Source: an uncultured Oscillospiraceae bacterium | Lineage (GTDB): Bacteria > Bacillota > Clostridia > Oscillospirales > Ruminococcaceae | NCBI GenBank assembly: GCA_934454435.1 | Contig: CAKSGA010000011.1 | Location: 1-33,625 of the forward strand | DNA: 33,625 bases | Reading direction: 5' to 3' | Shown here: positions 1-7,137 of the stretch, piece after piece | Position numbering within the stretch: position 1 is the stretch's first letter | Layout: each line of letters starts with the position of its first letter | Made by a program: the position numbers and the translations under genes | Notes under the pieces: generated by a model | What the model saw: the letters and a program-made list of their open reading frames with translations, nothing else | Told to the model about the DNA's origin: nothing | The model's database searches: none

Positions 1-2
1 TA

Positions 3-152
3 GCCGCAGACCCGGAAAAGGCCCGTGCGTATTTCGAGAGCGTGCCCCCGGCAGACAGACATTCCTGCTCGATGTGCGGCAAGATGTGCGCAGTCCGCAC
101 CACCAATATGATACTTGAGGGCAAGGAAGTCAAGTTCTGCTCTGAAAAGTAA
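3..152 (+). CDS. thiC: Phosphomethylpyrimidine synthase ThiC, C-terminal end (partial)
   Basis: The window opens inside this gene; only the last 49 codons and the TAA stop are present. The tail holds HSCSMCGKMC, the cysteine cluster that binds the radical-SAM [4Fe-4S] cluster at the ThiC C-terminus, followed by AVRTTNMILEG. ThiC converts aminoimidazole ribotide to hydroxymethylpyrimidine phosphate, the pyrimidine half of thiamine. The spacing here is C-x2-C-x3-C, one residue shorter than the C-x2-C-x4-C of the E. coli/B. subtilis type; I believe short anaerobe-type ThiC proteins have this form, but I could not check. The downstream thiW-thiM-thiE genes support the assignment. Confidence 0.9.
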   Translation, partial: AADPEKARAYFESVPPADRHSCSMCGKMCAVRTTNMILEGKEVKFCSEK

Positions 153-159
153 TAACAAG

Positions 160-357
160 ACTGACCGTACCATCTGGTACTGTTGATACCTCCGGCGGGG
201 AGCGCCGCCCGGAGAGTAATTCCAGCGAGGGAACCCGTGTTTCGGGGTGAGAGGATACTTCTGAGTATCGACCGGCAGTGCGGACCACCGTACTGTAACG
301 CATTTGTGCGTGCGCCGGGAGAACTCTGCCCTGCGCCGTGCAGGAAAGAGGTATCTT
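160..357 (+). promoter_or_regulatory. Structured thiW leader, candidate riboswitch (cobalamin-class-like)
   Basis: The gap between thiC and thiW is full of short perfect hairpins: GTACCA/TGGTAC, CCCG/CGGG (234-246), GATACT/AGTATC (254-269), CAGTgCGG/CCGtACTG (276-295) and CGCA/TGCG (299-310). An 8-bp helix, GATACCTC (185-192) with GAGGTATC (348-355), encloses them and pairs with the thiW Shine-Dalgarno, so ligand-controlled translation is likely. Blocks in cobalamin-riboswitch order are visible: GAGGGAAC, GGGTGAGA, CCGTACTGTAACG and CGGGAGAAC. A TPP-like fragment (ATCTGG ... CCAGCGAGGGAA) is also present, but the conserved GGGGTGC/CTGAGA half is not in its proper place. TPP would be the expected ligand from gene context. 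The structure is seen; the class is inferred. Confidence 0.5.
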
Positions 358-885
358 ATGAAGATCAACATCAAAAAACTGTCCATTGCCGCTGTTCTGG
401 CTGCGGTAGCCGTTGTGGGATCGATGTTCTCGTTCCCGTTCCTCGGGGCGAAATGCGCACCTGTGCAGCACCTCGTCAACATCATCGGCGGCGTGTACCT
501 CGGGCCCTGGTGGTCGATGGGAACTGCGTTTGTCGCAAGCCTTATTCGCAACCTGACCGGGCTCGGTTCTCCCCTGGCTTTTCCGGGGAGCATGGTGGGT
601 GCGTTCCTCTCCGGCGCTATGTACCACTGGTTCTTCAAGAACAAGCCGCTGACCCTGCGGCTTCCAATGGCGTATGTGGGTGAGCTCTTCGGCACCTCCG
701 TCATCGGCGGAATGCTGTCTTTCCCCATCGCTTACCTTATCATGAACAACACCGCTGCCACGCTGTTCGGCTTTGTGTTCCCGTTCTTCGCTTCAAGCGT
801 TGTGGGGACCGTCATTGCGGCTGTGATCGTGACCTCCCTCAAGCGTGTGGGTGCGATAGAAAGGTTCATGGGAGATACGCAATAA
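358..885 (+). CDS. thiW: ThiW, ECF transporter S component for thiamine thiazole precursor
   Basis: A 175-residue, strongly hydrophobic protein with about five membrane segments. It has the ThiW signatures AKCAPVQHLVNII near residue 32, LGPWW near 49 and LAFPGSMVGA near 73. ThiW is the substrate-binding membrane subunit of an energy-coupling-factor importer, thought to take up hydroxyethylthiazole; the shared EcfAAT module is not in this window. ATG 358 was chosen because GAGG lies 7 nt upstream and residues before it (an open frame from 304) are not ThiW-like. It is the first gene of thiW-thiM-thiE, which matches salvage of thiazole followed by its phosphorylation by ThiM. The structured leader upstream probably controls it. 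Confidence 0.9.
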   Translation: MKINIKKLSIAAVLAAVAVVGSMFSFPFLGAKCAPVQHLVNIIGGVYLGPWWSMGTAFVASLIRNLTGLGSPLAFPGSMVGAFLSGAMYHWFFKNKPLTLRLPMAYVGELFGTSVIGGMLSFPIAYLIMNNTAATLFGFVFPFFASSVVGTVIAAVIVTSLKRVGAIERFMGDTQ

Positions 886-908
886 CTTGCTGTTATATGT
901 CGGGATTT

Positions 909-925
909 GTTTACATAATGTAAAC
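909..925. promoter_or_regulatory. Perfect palindrome between thiW and thiM, possible operator
   Basis: GTTTACATAATGTAAAC has 8-bp perfect arms around one central base and lies 18 bases before the thiM start. No T-run follows, so it is not a typical terminator. It could be a repressor site for an internal promoter or an RNA hairpin that tunes thiM translation. The binding protein is unknown. Confidence 0.4.
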
Positions 926-943
926 TGCTGACGAAAGGACAAA

Positions 944-1744
944 ATGACCACTGACAGACATATAGCACATGCCCTTGCAGAAATGCGGGGCATGTCTCCG
1001 CTTATACACTGCATTACAAATTACGTCACCGCCGGGGACACAGCAAACATGCTCCTCGCCGCCGGGGCTTCTCCCATTATGGCTGACGACCCCGCAGAGA
1101 GCGCAGAGGTCACGGCTGCGGCAAACGGGCTGGTGCTGAACCTCGGCACGCCCTCCGCCAGCAGGATCCAGGCGATGATGAACTCCGGTAAAGCTGCGTT
1201 GCAAAAGGGGATCCCCGTGGTGTTCGATCCGGTAGGGGTCGGCATGACGGAATTCCGCCGGGACGCCGCCCGGGAGCTTCTTTCAGAGGTCAGACCGACC
1301 ATCGTCCGGGGAAACATCTCTGAGATATCTTACCTCGCAGGCTTCGACTCCGGCGAAAACGGCGTGGACTCCTCAGAGACCCGAATATCTCCGCAGGAGG
1401 CGGCACGCACCGCTGCTGAAAAGCTCGGCTGCATATGCGCCGTCACCGGAGCCTTTGACGTGATCTCCGACGGCTCACGGGTCGTCAGGATAGATAACGG
1501 AACTCCGCTGCTGCGGCGTGTCACCGGGGCAGGCTGTATGACCTCGGCGCTGTGTGCGGCTTTTGCGGCGGTCCGGGGCGGGTTTACAGGGGCGGCAGCG
1601 GGGATTGCGCTCATGGACATCTGCGGGGAGCTCGCAGCGGAGCGCTCCGGCGGCATGGGCGGGTTCCGTTCTGCGCTGTTTGACTTCGCCGGGAACGTCA
1701 CCCCGGAAATTCTTGCGGAAAGGCTGAATATAGATGAAAACTGA
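944..1744 (+). CDS. thiM: Hydroxyethylthiazole kinase
   Basis: A 266-residue protein of normal length for ThiM, which phosphorylates 4-methyl-5-(2-hydroxyethyl)thiazole with ATP. Visible ThiM motifs: HCITNYVTAGDTAN near residues 22-35, VFDPVGVGMT near 93-102, the GNISE segment near 123, and VTGAGCMTSA near 193-202 with the catalytic cysteine at 198. GAAAGGA precedes the ATG by a few bases. It lies 58 bases after thiW and its last 11 bases overlap thiE, which indicates translational coupling. With ThiW it forms a thiazole salvage route feeding ThiE. Confidence 0.95.
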   Translation: MTTDRHIAHALAEMRGMSPLIHCITNYVTAGDTANMLLAAGASPIMADDPAESAEVTAAANGLVLNLGTPSASRIQAMMNSGKAALQKGIPVVFDPVGVGMTEFRRDAARELLSEVRPTIVRGNISEISYLAGFDSGENGVDSSETRISPQEAARTAAEKLGCICAVTGAFDVISDGSRVVRIDNGTPLLRRVTGAGCMTSALCAAFAAVRGGFTGAAAGIALMDICGELAAERSGGMGGFRSALFDFAGNVTPEILAERLNIDEN

Positions 1745-2369
1745 CTACACGTTATATCTGTGCACCGACAGCGGGCTGATGTCCTGCAAGACTGTTGAAG
1801 AGAGCGTGGAGAGGGCGCTGCGGGGCGGCTGCACGATGGTGCAGCTCCGTGAAAAGGACGCTTCCTCCCGGGAGATGTTCCTGCTGGCGCAGAGGGTGAA
1901 GCGGGTCACGGACCGTTTCGGGGTCCCGCTCATCATCAACGACCGGCTGGACATCTGCCTTGCGGCCGGCGCTGCGGGGGTACATCTCGGGCAGTCTGAC
2001 CTGCCGTGCAGGGAAGCCCGGAGAATTCTCGGCGCAAAAGCGCTGATAGGCGTTTCCGCCGCCACTCCGGAGGAAGCGGCGCAGGCACAGGCGGACGGCG
2101 CCGACTACCTCGGCGTGGGAGCCGTATTCCCGACCTCCACCAAAACCAACACCCGTAAAGTCACCCCGGAGATAATACGCAGCATTCGCAGCGCCGTGAC
2201 GATACCCTTTGTGGTGATAGGCGGCGTGAACGCCGATAATATAGGGACCCTCTCCGGGCTCGGAATAAACGGCGCCGCCGTTATCTCCGCCGTGATAGCC
2301 CAGCAGGACATAGAGGGCGCTGCGCAAAGAATGCGTGCCGCACTCAGGGACGCAGGGATAGGGGATTGA
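1734..2369 (+). CDS. thiE: Thiamine-phosphate synthase
   Basis: A 211-residue TIM-barrel protein that couples hydroxymethylpyrimidine diphosphate to thiazole phosphate, giving thiamine phosphate. Family motifs are intact: QLREKD at 37-42, INDR at 68-71, GVHLGQSD at 82-89, GVGAVFPTSTK at 127-137 and the phosphate loop IGGVN at 162-166. The ATG lies within the 3' end of thiM (11-base overlap), so it is probably translated by coupled reinitiation. A stem-loop terminator follows 15 bases after the stop. No thiD is visible in the window. Confidence 0.95.
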   Translation: MKTDYTLYLCTDSGLMSCKTVEESVERALRGGCTMVQLREKDASSREMFLLAQRVKRVTDRFGVPLIINDRLDICLAAGAAGVHLGQSDLPCREARRILGAKALIGVSAATPEEAAQAQADGADYLGVGAVFPTSTKTNTRKVTPEIIRSIRSAVTIPFVVIGGVNADNIGTLSGLGINGAAVISAVIAQQDIEGAAQRMRAALRDAGIGD

Positions 2370-2383
2370 ACTGGTAAATAAAT

Positions 2384-2412
2384 GGGTCTGTTGTTATGAC
2401 AGACCCTTTTCC
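2384..2412 (+). terminator. Intrinsic terminator of the thi operon
   Basis: GGGTCTG (2384-2390) and CAGACCC (2400-2406) form a 7-bp stem with a 9-base loop, followed by TTTTCCTTT. Confidence 0.85.
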
Positions 2413-2463
2413 TTTGCAGGGGCGGATCCTGTATCCGCCCGGAATATATTTCAGATACAAAAT

Positions 2464-2492
2464 TAATGGGCTGTGAAATTCACAGCCCATTA
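2464..2492 (-). terminator. Terminator of the M23 peptidase gene
   Basis: A 14-bp perfect inverted repeat (TAATGGGCTGTGAA, one central base, then its complement). Read on the minus strand it is followed by TTTTG, 12 bases after the stop codon of the peptidase gene. It may work in both directions. Confidence 0.75.
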
Positions 2493-2504
2493 TCATTATC
2501 AGCA

Positions 2505-4247
2505 TTAATATTCCACGCACCATGCCGCACGTCTGTGCCATGGGAGATAGTTTATCGGGTTCATCTGGACGCCGTTTATACGTACCTCGAAATGGCAGTG
2601 GTTTGCAGTGGACTGACCCGTGGAGCCGACATCTGCAATAAGTTCGCCGGCAGTGACTCTCTGACCCTTGGTGACATGCAGGTAGCTGGAATGTCCGTAG
2701 ACCGTGACTATACCGTTATCGTGCTGTATCATCACGCAGTTACCATAGCCGTAGTACCACTGCGCCAGGATTACCGTGCCGGACTCCGCAGCGAATATCG
2801 GTGTACCGTACGGTGCAACGATATCGATACCGCCGTGGTTGTAGTAGCCGCCGTAGCCGTACATCATCTCGCTTATCTGACCGCCGTCGCCGCCGACCGG
2901 CCAGATGAACTGACCTACCGGTCTGTTCTGAGGAATTGTTGCAGTAATACCGGAGGGTATCTGCTTCGTGCCAAGCGCAACTATCTCGTTGACCGGGTCG
3001 CTCACCGTCACACGGTTGAGCACCTTTCTGCGGGTCTCGACGCCGTTGACGTAGGAAACGTCTGCGGTGACTCTCTCGACGCCCTTTTCGCCGTCCTGGA
3101 TTATCGTGGAGGAACCCTGGTAATGCGTGGAGTCGTCAACATATTCAGTATCATAGTCGGTCTTTTCGTCGTAGGTCTCACGGCGGGTCACTGTGACCGC
3201 AAGGAAAGGCTCCTCCTGAGTTATCAGCAGCTTGTCGCCGACATACATGGAGCTGTCCAGCGAGAAATCGGGGTTGAGCTTCGCAAGCTCCTCCTCGGTC
3301 ATGCCGAGCTTTGAGATAACGCCCAGCGGGGAGTCGCCCTCTGCCACCGTGTAGTAGGAAGCCACCTGCTTCTTCGTGGTTATCAGCTTTATTATAGAGT
3401 CCTCGCTGACTATACTTTCGGTGAGGTAAAGTCCCGGCTCGTAGGTTATCTTGCTCTCGAATTCAACGGTTTCTTCGCCGCCCTTGCGGTAGACGTCCAG
3501 GAGCTCGTCAAGGGTCTGCTCCACACGGTCCTTGCTCTCAAGGGCGCCGTAGAAGGAGTTGCCTATGTACATTCCGTATGCGAAGGATATCTCAGCGTCA
3601 ACGGAGGTCAGCATTTTGTCTGCGAGCTGATACTTGGTCAGGGTGGAGCCGTAGCCCACCATCTCGACCTCGTAGGAACTGTCGAAGCTGAACATCTCTG
3701 TGTTGCTGTCAAGGTATGTTATACGCTGCTGCACTATCTTCTCGGCGTCTGTGAACACGGACTCGTCAGTGACGTAGCCCATGAAATCGCCGTTGACGGA
3801 GAGCCGGAGCGCATAGGTCATGCTGTTCGCATAGCTCACCACGCTGAACAGGAACACACAGCTCACTACAGGCAGCGCCCAGTTGCACAGCGTGACCAGG
3901 AGCCCCCTCTTGCCGATGAGTATCCTCCCCAGCAGCCGGAACCCCGCCGCACACGCCGGGAGAACTCCACGCTCCCGGGCATGGCGTATCTCGCTGTTGC
4001 CCATTCTGAACGCCTTTATGTATCTCTGGAACGGCTCGGCTATCTTTCTGCCGAGTTTTCCGAAAAGCCACACCAGCCGTCCGCCGAGCCATTTCAGCCA
4101 TCTGCCCACCGCCGTGAGCAGTCTTGAAAGCGCCCTGCCGACCGCCGTCAGCATTACCATGAATACGGTGAACAGGTATTCGCCGGCGTCCGATATCCTG
4201 TTGTAAGGGGACATCACGGCGCTTCCCTGATTATTATCTGCCTGCAT
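2505..4247 (-). CDS. Membrane-anchored LysM-G5-M23 metallopeptidase
   Basis: A 580-residue predicted peptidoglycan endopeptidase. An N-terminal basic region leads to one membrane segment near 117-140; the rest should lie outside the cell. LysM (YYTVAEGDSPLGVISKLG onward, about 298-343) would hold it on peptidoglycan, a G5-like domain follows (about 350-427), and the M23 catalytic domain spans about 446-565. Zinc ligands are visible: H471 and D475 in NHGGID, and H552 in NHCHFEV (H550-C-H552). GGAGATG precedes ATG 4247. It is read alone with its own promoter and terminator. The roughly 115-residue cytoplasmic N-terminus is longer than usual. It could act in wall remodelling, division or spore formation; the sequence does not say which. 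Confidence 0.88.
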   Translation of the reverse strand: MQADNNQGSAVMSPYNRISDAGEYLFTVFMVMLTAVGRALSRLLTAVGRWLKWLGGRLVWLFGKLGRKIAEPFQRYIKAFRMGNSEIRHARERGVLPACAAGFRLLGRILIGKRGLLVTLCNWALPVVSCVFLFSVVSYANSMTYALRLSVNGDFMGYVTDESVFTDAEKIVQQRITYLDSNTEMFSFDSSYEVEMVGYGSTLTKYQLADKMLTSVDAEISFAYGMYIGNSFYGALESKDRVEQTLDELLDVYRKGGEETVEFESKITYEPGLYLTESIVSEDSIIKLITTKKQVASYYTVAEGDSPLGVISKLGMTEEELAKLNPDFSLDSSMYVGDKLLITQEEPFLAVTVTRRETYDEKTDYDTEYVDDSTHYQGSSTIIQDGEKGVERVTADVSYVNGVETRRKVLNRVTVSDPVNEIVALGTKQIPSGITATIPQNRPVGQFIWPVGGDGGQISEMMYGYGGYYNHGGIDIVAPYGTPIFAAESGTVILAQWYYGYGNCVMIQHDNGIVTVYGHSSYLHVTKGQRVTAGELIADVGSTGQSTANHCHFEVRINGVQMNPINYLPWHRRAAWCVEY

Positions 4248-4312
4248 TTACACATCTCCAAAATTTCACATGTGAGTGACAAATACTCACGTACTTTTAT
4301 AAATACATAGAT

Positions 4313-4341
4313 ATTATAACACACTTCCGCCAGGAATGCAA
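4313..4341 (-). promoter_or_regulatory. Promoter of the M23 peptidase gene
   Basis: On the minus strand TTGCAT and TATAAT are separated by 17 bases. They give a leader of about 60 nt that contains a small inverted repeat (GTGAGT/ACTCAC). Confidence 0.6.
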
Positions 4342-4382
4342 GCGCCATGACCCTTTGTGCAGTATCTTTCACAAAAAATTCA

Positions 4383-4400
4383 CCCGGGAGAACTCCCGGG
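4383..4400 (-). terminator. Terminator of the lipoprotein gene
   Basis: An 18-base palindrome, CCCGGGAG-TT-CTCCCGGG on the minus strand, followed by TGAATTTTTTG. It lies 30 bases after the lipoprotein stop. Confidence 0.85.
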
Positions 4401-4429
4401 CGTGCAACTTTTCAGGCTCCTGATTTGTT

Positions 4430-5146
4430 TTACTGTTGAGAAGCCCCCACGACTTCGCCCTTTACAGGGTTTGGCACCTCGAAAACTCCGTTGATATCCA
4501 GAACGTCGATCTGCACATCAAGCGTGAGCTCCTCGCCGCTGACCGTGGTGACAGTCCCGCTTTCGCTGAACTTCACCGGATAGCCCTGCTGGTCTATCTC
4601 AAGCCGGGTCGTGAGGGACCCGAAGCTCTGGATATCCTCCTCAACGCCGGGCATGGAGCTGCCGTTCAGCTTCTCCGGGTCGTAGGTGTATGTGATGACG
4701 GTGGGACCGTCTGCGCCGTCAATGACCGAGGAGTCCTGCACAGCCTCCGCCGCAAGGAAGAACAGCCTGCCCTCTGCATAGGGATAGCGGTACTTGCGGT
4801 TGTAGACGTTGTAGATGTAGTTCTCGTCCCCGGAGCCTATCAGGTTCCACTTGTCGTCCCCGGCTTCCTTGTAGAAGAACTCGGCGCCGTTGCTGTACGC
4901 CTGCTGGGTCTCTCCGTTCCAGGTGCTGGTATAGCTCAGCACCATTTCGTCCTTCTGCGTGAAGTAGAAGCGGAACTCCATTATCTGTTCGCCGGTGGTG
5001 AGGTCAGTCATAGTGACCCTGGCACTGTCGATAGTTTCGTACTTTTCCCGTGCCGCCCTGAACTGCTCATAGCCCCCGGGAAGCGTGGCGGAACAGCCGG
5101 TCAGTATCACCGCCGAGGCTGCCGCAGCCAAAATTGCTCTTCTCAT
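4430..5146 (-). CDS. Secreted lipoprotein of unknown function
   Basis: A 238-residue protein beginning MRRAILAAAASAVILTGCSA: a short basic N-terminus, a hydrophobic core and a lipobox (LTGC) with the acylated cysteine at residue 18. The mature part is acidic and looks beta-rich, with repeated short strands (for example ITYTYDPEKL, TTRLEIDQQGYPVKF), reminiscent of LolA/LppX-like outer-leaflet carriers, but I do not recognise a family. Start 5146 was chosen because GGAGGACAG lies just upstream and the lipobox is then correctly placed; the frame is open 34 codons further, without signal character. Probably anchored on the outer face of the membrane. Confidence 0.75.
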   Translation of the reverse strand: MRRAILAAAASAVILTGCSATLPGGYEQFRAAREKYETIDSARVTMTDLTTGEQIMEFRFYFTQKDEMVLSYTSTWNGETQQAYSNGAEFFYKEAGDDKWNLIGSGDENYIYNVYNRKYRYPYAEGRLFFLAAEAVQDSSVIDGADGPTVITYTYDPEKLNGSSMPGVEEDIQSFGSLTTRLEIDQQGYPVKFSESGTVTTVSGEELTLDVQIDVLDINGVFEVPNPVKGEVVGASQQ

Positions 5147-5200
5147 CTGTCCTCCAGTGGAAACCAGGGGAACGCCGCACGCAGCATTTCCCTGAATAAA

Positions 5201-5236
5201 CAAAACAGGGCAGACACGGCTGACCGTGACCTGCCC
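5201..5236 (-). terminator. Terminator downstream of ptsH
   Basis: On the minus strand GGGCAG ... CTGCCC with an inner CACGG/CCGTG stem, then TGTTTTGTTT. It lies between ptsH and the lipoprotein gene, so some read-through or a separate promoter must supply the latter. Confidence 0.65.
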
Positions 5237-5325
5237 ATGCTTCCGCAAAAGCGGATATATTACTTAGATGATACACCGTGGTGTTGTCTTTTATGCACCG
5301 GACAGGCGACATATGCCCCCGGAAA

Positions 5326-5360
5326 GTTTTACGCCCCGGCGAGTTTTACGCACCCGGCGA
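5326..5360. repeat. Two tandem copies of a ~17-bp repeat after ptsH
   Basis: GTTTTACGCCCCGGCGA (5326-5342) is followed directly by GTTTTACGCACCCGGCGA (5343-5360), just after the ptsH stop. A weaker relative starts near 5290. No function is evident. Confidence 0.6.
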
Positions 5361-5369
5361 AGCTCCGGA

Positions 5370-5633
5370 TTACTCGGAGAAACCGCCCTCAACGAGCTTT
5401 ACAAGACCGTCAACAGCGAGCTGCTCATCGCTGCCGTCAGCAATGATGCGGATCTTGGCGCCGCCAACGATACCCAGGGAGAGGATACCGAGCAGGGACT
5501 TAGCGTTTACTCTGCGCTCTTCCTTCTCAACCCAGATGGAAGACTTGTACTCGTTAGCCTTCTGGATAAAGAATGTTGCGGGTCTTGCGTGAAGACCGAC
5601 CTGGTTCTTGACTTCTACATCTTTCATGCACAT
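5370..5633 (-). CDS. ptsH: HPr phosphocarrier protein
   Basis: An 87-residue HPr. From ATG 5633 the active-site histidine of GLHARPA is exactly His15 and the regulatory serine of AKSLLGILSLG is exactly Ser46, the canonical numbering. That start also has GGAGG 8 bases upstream, so it is preferred over ATG 5648 or ATG 5627. HPr passes phosphate from enzyme I to sugar-specific EIIA proteins. In Firmicutes, Ser46 phosphorylation by HPrK makes it a catabolite-repression cofactor. No enzyme I, HPrK or other PTS gene is nearby. It could act mainly as a regulatory HPr/Crh-like protein, but His15 is intact. Confidence 0.92.
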   Translation of the reverse strand: MCMKDVEVKNQVGLHARPATFFIQKANEYKSSIWVEKEERRVNAKSLLGILSLGIVGGAKIRIIADGSDEQLAVDGLVKLVEGGFSE

Positions 5634-6089
5634 AGTTAAAACCTCCATTGAAATATTTCAGTTCTGCCGTGACTAGGGGAGCCTGTGCCCTCCTGCGTGT
5701 TTTCTTTCTTTTGTGTTCTGCATCTCAGAGACCTGTGTTTATGTTTCTCTTGATCTCATGGTTATAGTATATCCAAAAAGATTTATCCCGTCAACAGAAA
5801 ATTTGAAATTTAACAGTTTTAACGCCGATTTTCTGTTTTTTGCAGAATAAATCAATTTCATTCCGGCAGTATCTTGTGTATTGTGTACAAAAAACTTTCA
5901 ACAAAATAATCAACATAAACATGAGTTTTCAACTAAATGCAGGATTTTATGCACATGAGATCGCTTTAATGCGTTAGAATGGTCAATCACCTTACCGGAA
6001 ACACTCACGGACTTTATGTGCAATTTACACAATTCCACGGTTAAAAAGCCGGCGGAGTTATTTTTCGGATAATTTTCATCTGACAAATA
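5634..6089. other. AT-rich divergent intergenic region
   Basis: About 550 bases separate the divergent ptsH and zinc-finger genes. Apart from one promoter at each side I see no open frame, structured RNA or strong repeat. The middle part (about 5850-6060) is AT-rich and unexplained. Confidence 0.5.
5766..5794 (-). promoter_or_regulatory. Promoter of ptsH
   Basis: On the minus strand TTGACG and TATACT are separated by exactly 17 bases, about 130 bases before the ptsH start. Confidence 0.75.
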
Positions 6090-6118
6090 TTGAAATCTGC
6101 CGGAATATGTGATATACT
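6090..6118 (+). promoter_or_regulatory. Promoter of the zinc-finger/glycosyltransferase gene set
   Basis: TTGAAA, a 17-base spacer and TATACT, about 70 bases before ATG 6188. No other strong promoter was seen before 14203, so it may serve the whole run of genes. Confidence 0.7.
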
Positions 6119-6187
6119 ATAAAATGTATACCTATGTACACGTGAACATATCAAAATATACAATATAAACAAACGAAAGGAACACAA

Positions 6188-7090
6188 ATGTCGAGATTTG
6201 ATAACAAGCTCTGCCCGATATGCCGCAGGCCGCTCACGGAAAAGTCTGACGTGGTAGTGTGCCCGGTATGCGGGACCCCTCACCACCGGGCGTGCTACAT
6301 GGCAGCAGGTCACTGCGGCGTGGAGGAGTTCCACGCACAGGGCTTTGAGTGGAAAGGCTATCTCCCCGGAGAAGAACCCCTGGCCGAGCCGCAGAAGGCT
6401 CCGCAGGAAAGCACCGAGGAGATACATGACAGCACCGGGGAATTCAGCGAGGAGCACAGCGCAGACTACCCCGAGGGGCAGCCGATAGATTTAGAACAGT
6501 TCCTGGAGCAGTTCCAGCGCCAGACCACGGACGACACCCGGGGCGCTGACGGCGTCAGCAGCAAGGAGCTCTCCACGTTCGTCGGACGCTCTGTAATGCA
6601 TTATTCCCAGGCGTTTGCGGCGTTCCGTGCGCCCGCCATGCCCGGCAGGGGCAGACGAAAGGTCTTTATAAACGTATGGACCGGGCTTTTCGCACCCATG
6701 CACCAGTTCTACCGCAAGATGGACCTGCTGGGTATCATCGTAATGCTGATCACCCTGCTGAATTATGCTCCGCTGCTTCTCAATCAGCTCGGCATAGGCA
6801 CGATCAGCCAGCTCAGCAACCTGCAGACCGCCACCCAGATGGCGGCTTTCGGAGTAAAGATACTGCTGTGCATTTTCGGCGACTACCTCTATTACCGCTT
6901 CGCTGTGAAGCGCATTCGCAAGATACGTGCGAAGTACGATGACGGCAGGGCTGAGGGTTACTATGAGGCTCTCGCTGAAAAGGGAACTCCCTCCTGGCTG
7001 CGTGCGATCATCGCCATGCTTGCAATGACCCTTGCAGTTGCGTGGACGTTCATGCAGTTCGGCATAGACCTGACCGGCGGCACAGTCTGA
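6188..7090 (+). CDS. Membrane protein with N-terminal RING-like zinc finger
   Basis: A 300-residue protein. Residues 9-43 hold C9-x2-C12, C25-x2-C28, H32/H33, C36 and C43 (CPIC ... CPVCGTPHHRAC ... GHC), a compact RING-like double zinc site. An acidic, Gln/Glu-rich linker (about 60-125) follows, then three membrane segments near 179-198, 219-239 and 270-291 separated by a basic stretch (KRIRKIRAKY). The segment FVGRSVMHYSQAF before the membrane part resembles small bacterial membrane proteins of the DUF2628 type. It is first in line with the downstream glycosyltransferases (47 bases to GT2). The function is unknown; a scaffold or envelope-stress sensor is possible. GAAAGGAA precedes the start. 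Confidence 0.75.
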   Translation: MSRFDNKLCPICRRPLTEKSDVVVCPVCGTPHHRACYMAAGHCGVEEFHAQGFEWKGYLPGEEPLAEPQKAPQESTEEIHDSTGEFSEEHSADYPEGQPIDLEQFLEQFQRQTTDDTRGADGVSSKELSTFVGRSVMHYSQAFAAFRAPAMPGRGRRKVFINVWTGLFAPMHQFYRKMDLLGIIVMLITLLNYAPLLLNQLGIGTISQLSNLQTATQMAAFGVKILLCIFGDYLYYRFAVKRIRKIRAKYDDGRAEGYYEALAEKGTPSWLRAIIAMLAMTLAVAWTFMQFGIDLTGGTV

Positions 7091-7137
7091 CAATTCCCCC
7101 AGGGGACAATATATACAAAAGAAAAGGAAAAAAGAAA

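Noticed and set aside
160..300. Circularly permuted TPP riboswitch (3' half before a GGGGTG ... CTGAG half)
   Set aside because: CTGAG lies inside the perfect GATACT/AGTATC hairpin, the P2 pairing fails and the upstream half shows only CTGAAA; better explained as chance within a different structured leader.
130..627. Long minus-strand frame opposite the thiW leader and gene
   Set aside because: No ribosome site, Arg/His/Pro-rich composition typical of antisense frames in GC-rich DNA, and it overlaps clear thiW.
2466..3314. 282-codon plus-strand frame opposite the M23 peptidase
   Set aside because: It is the complement of the conserved catalytic and LysM domains and starts inside a terminator hairpin.
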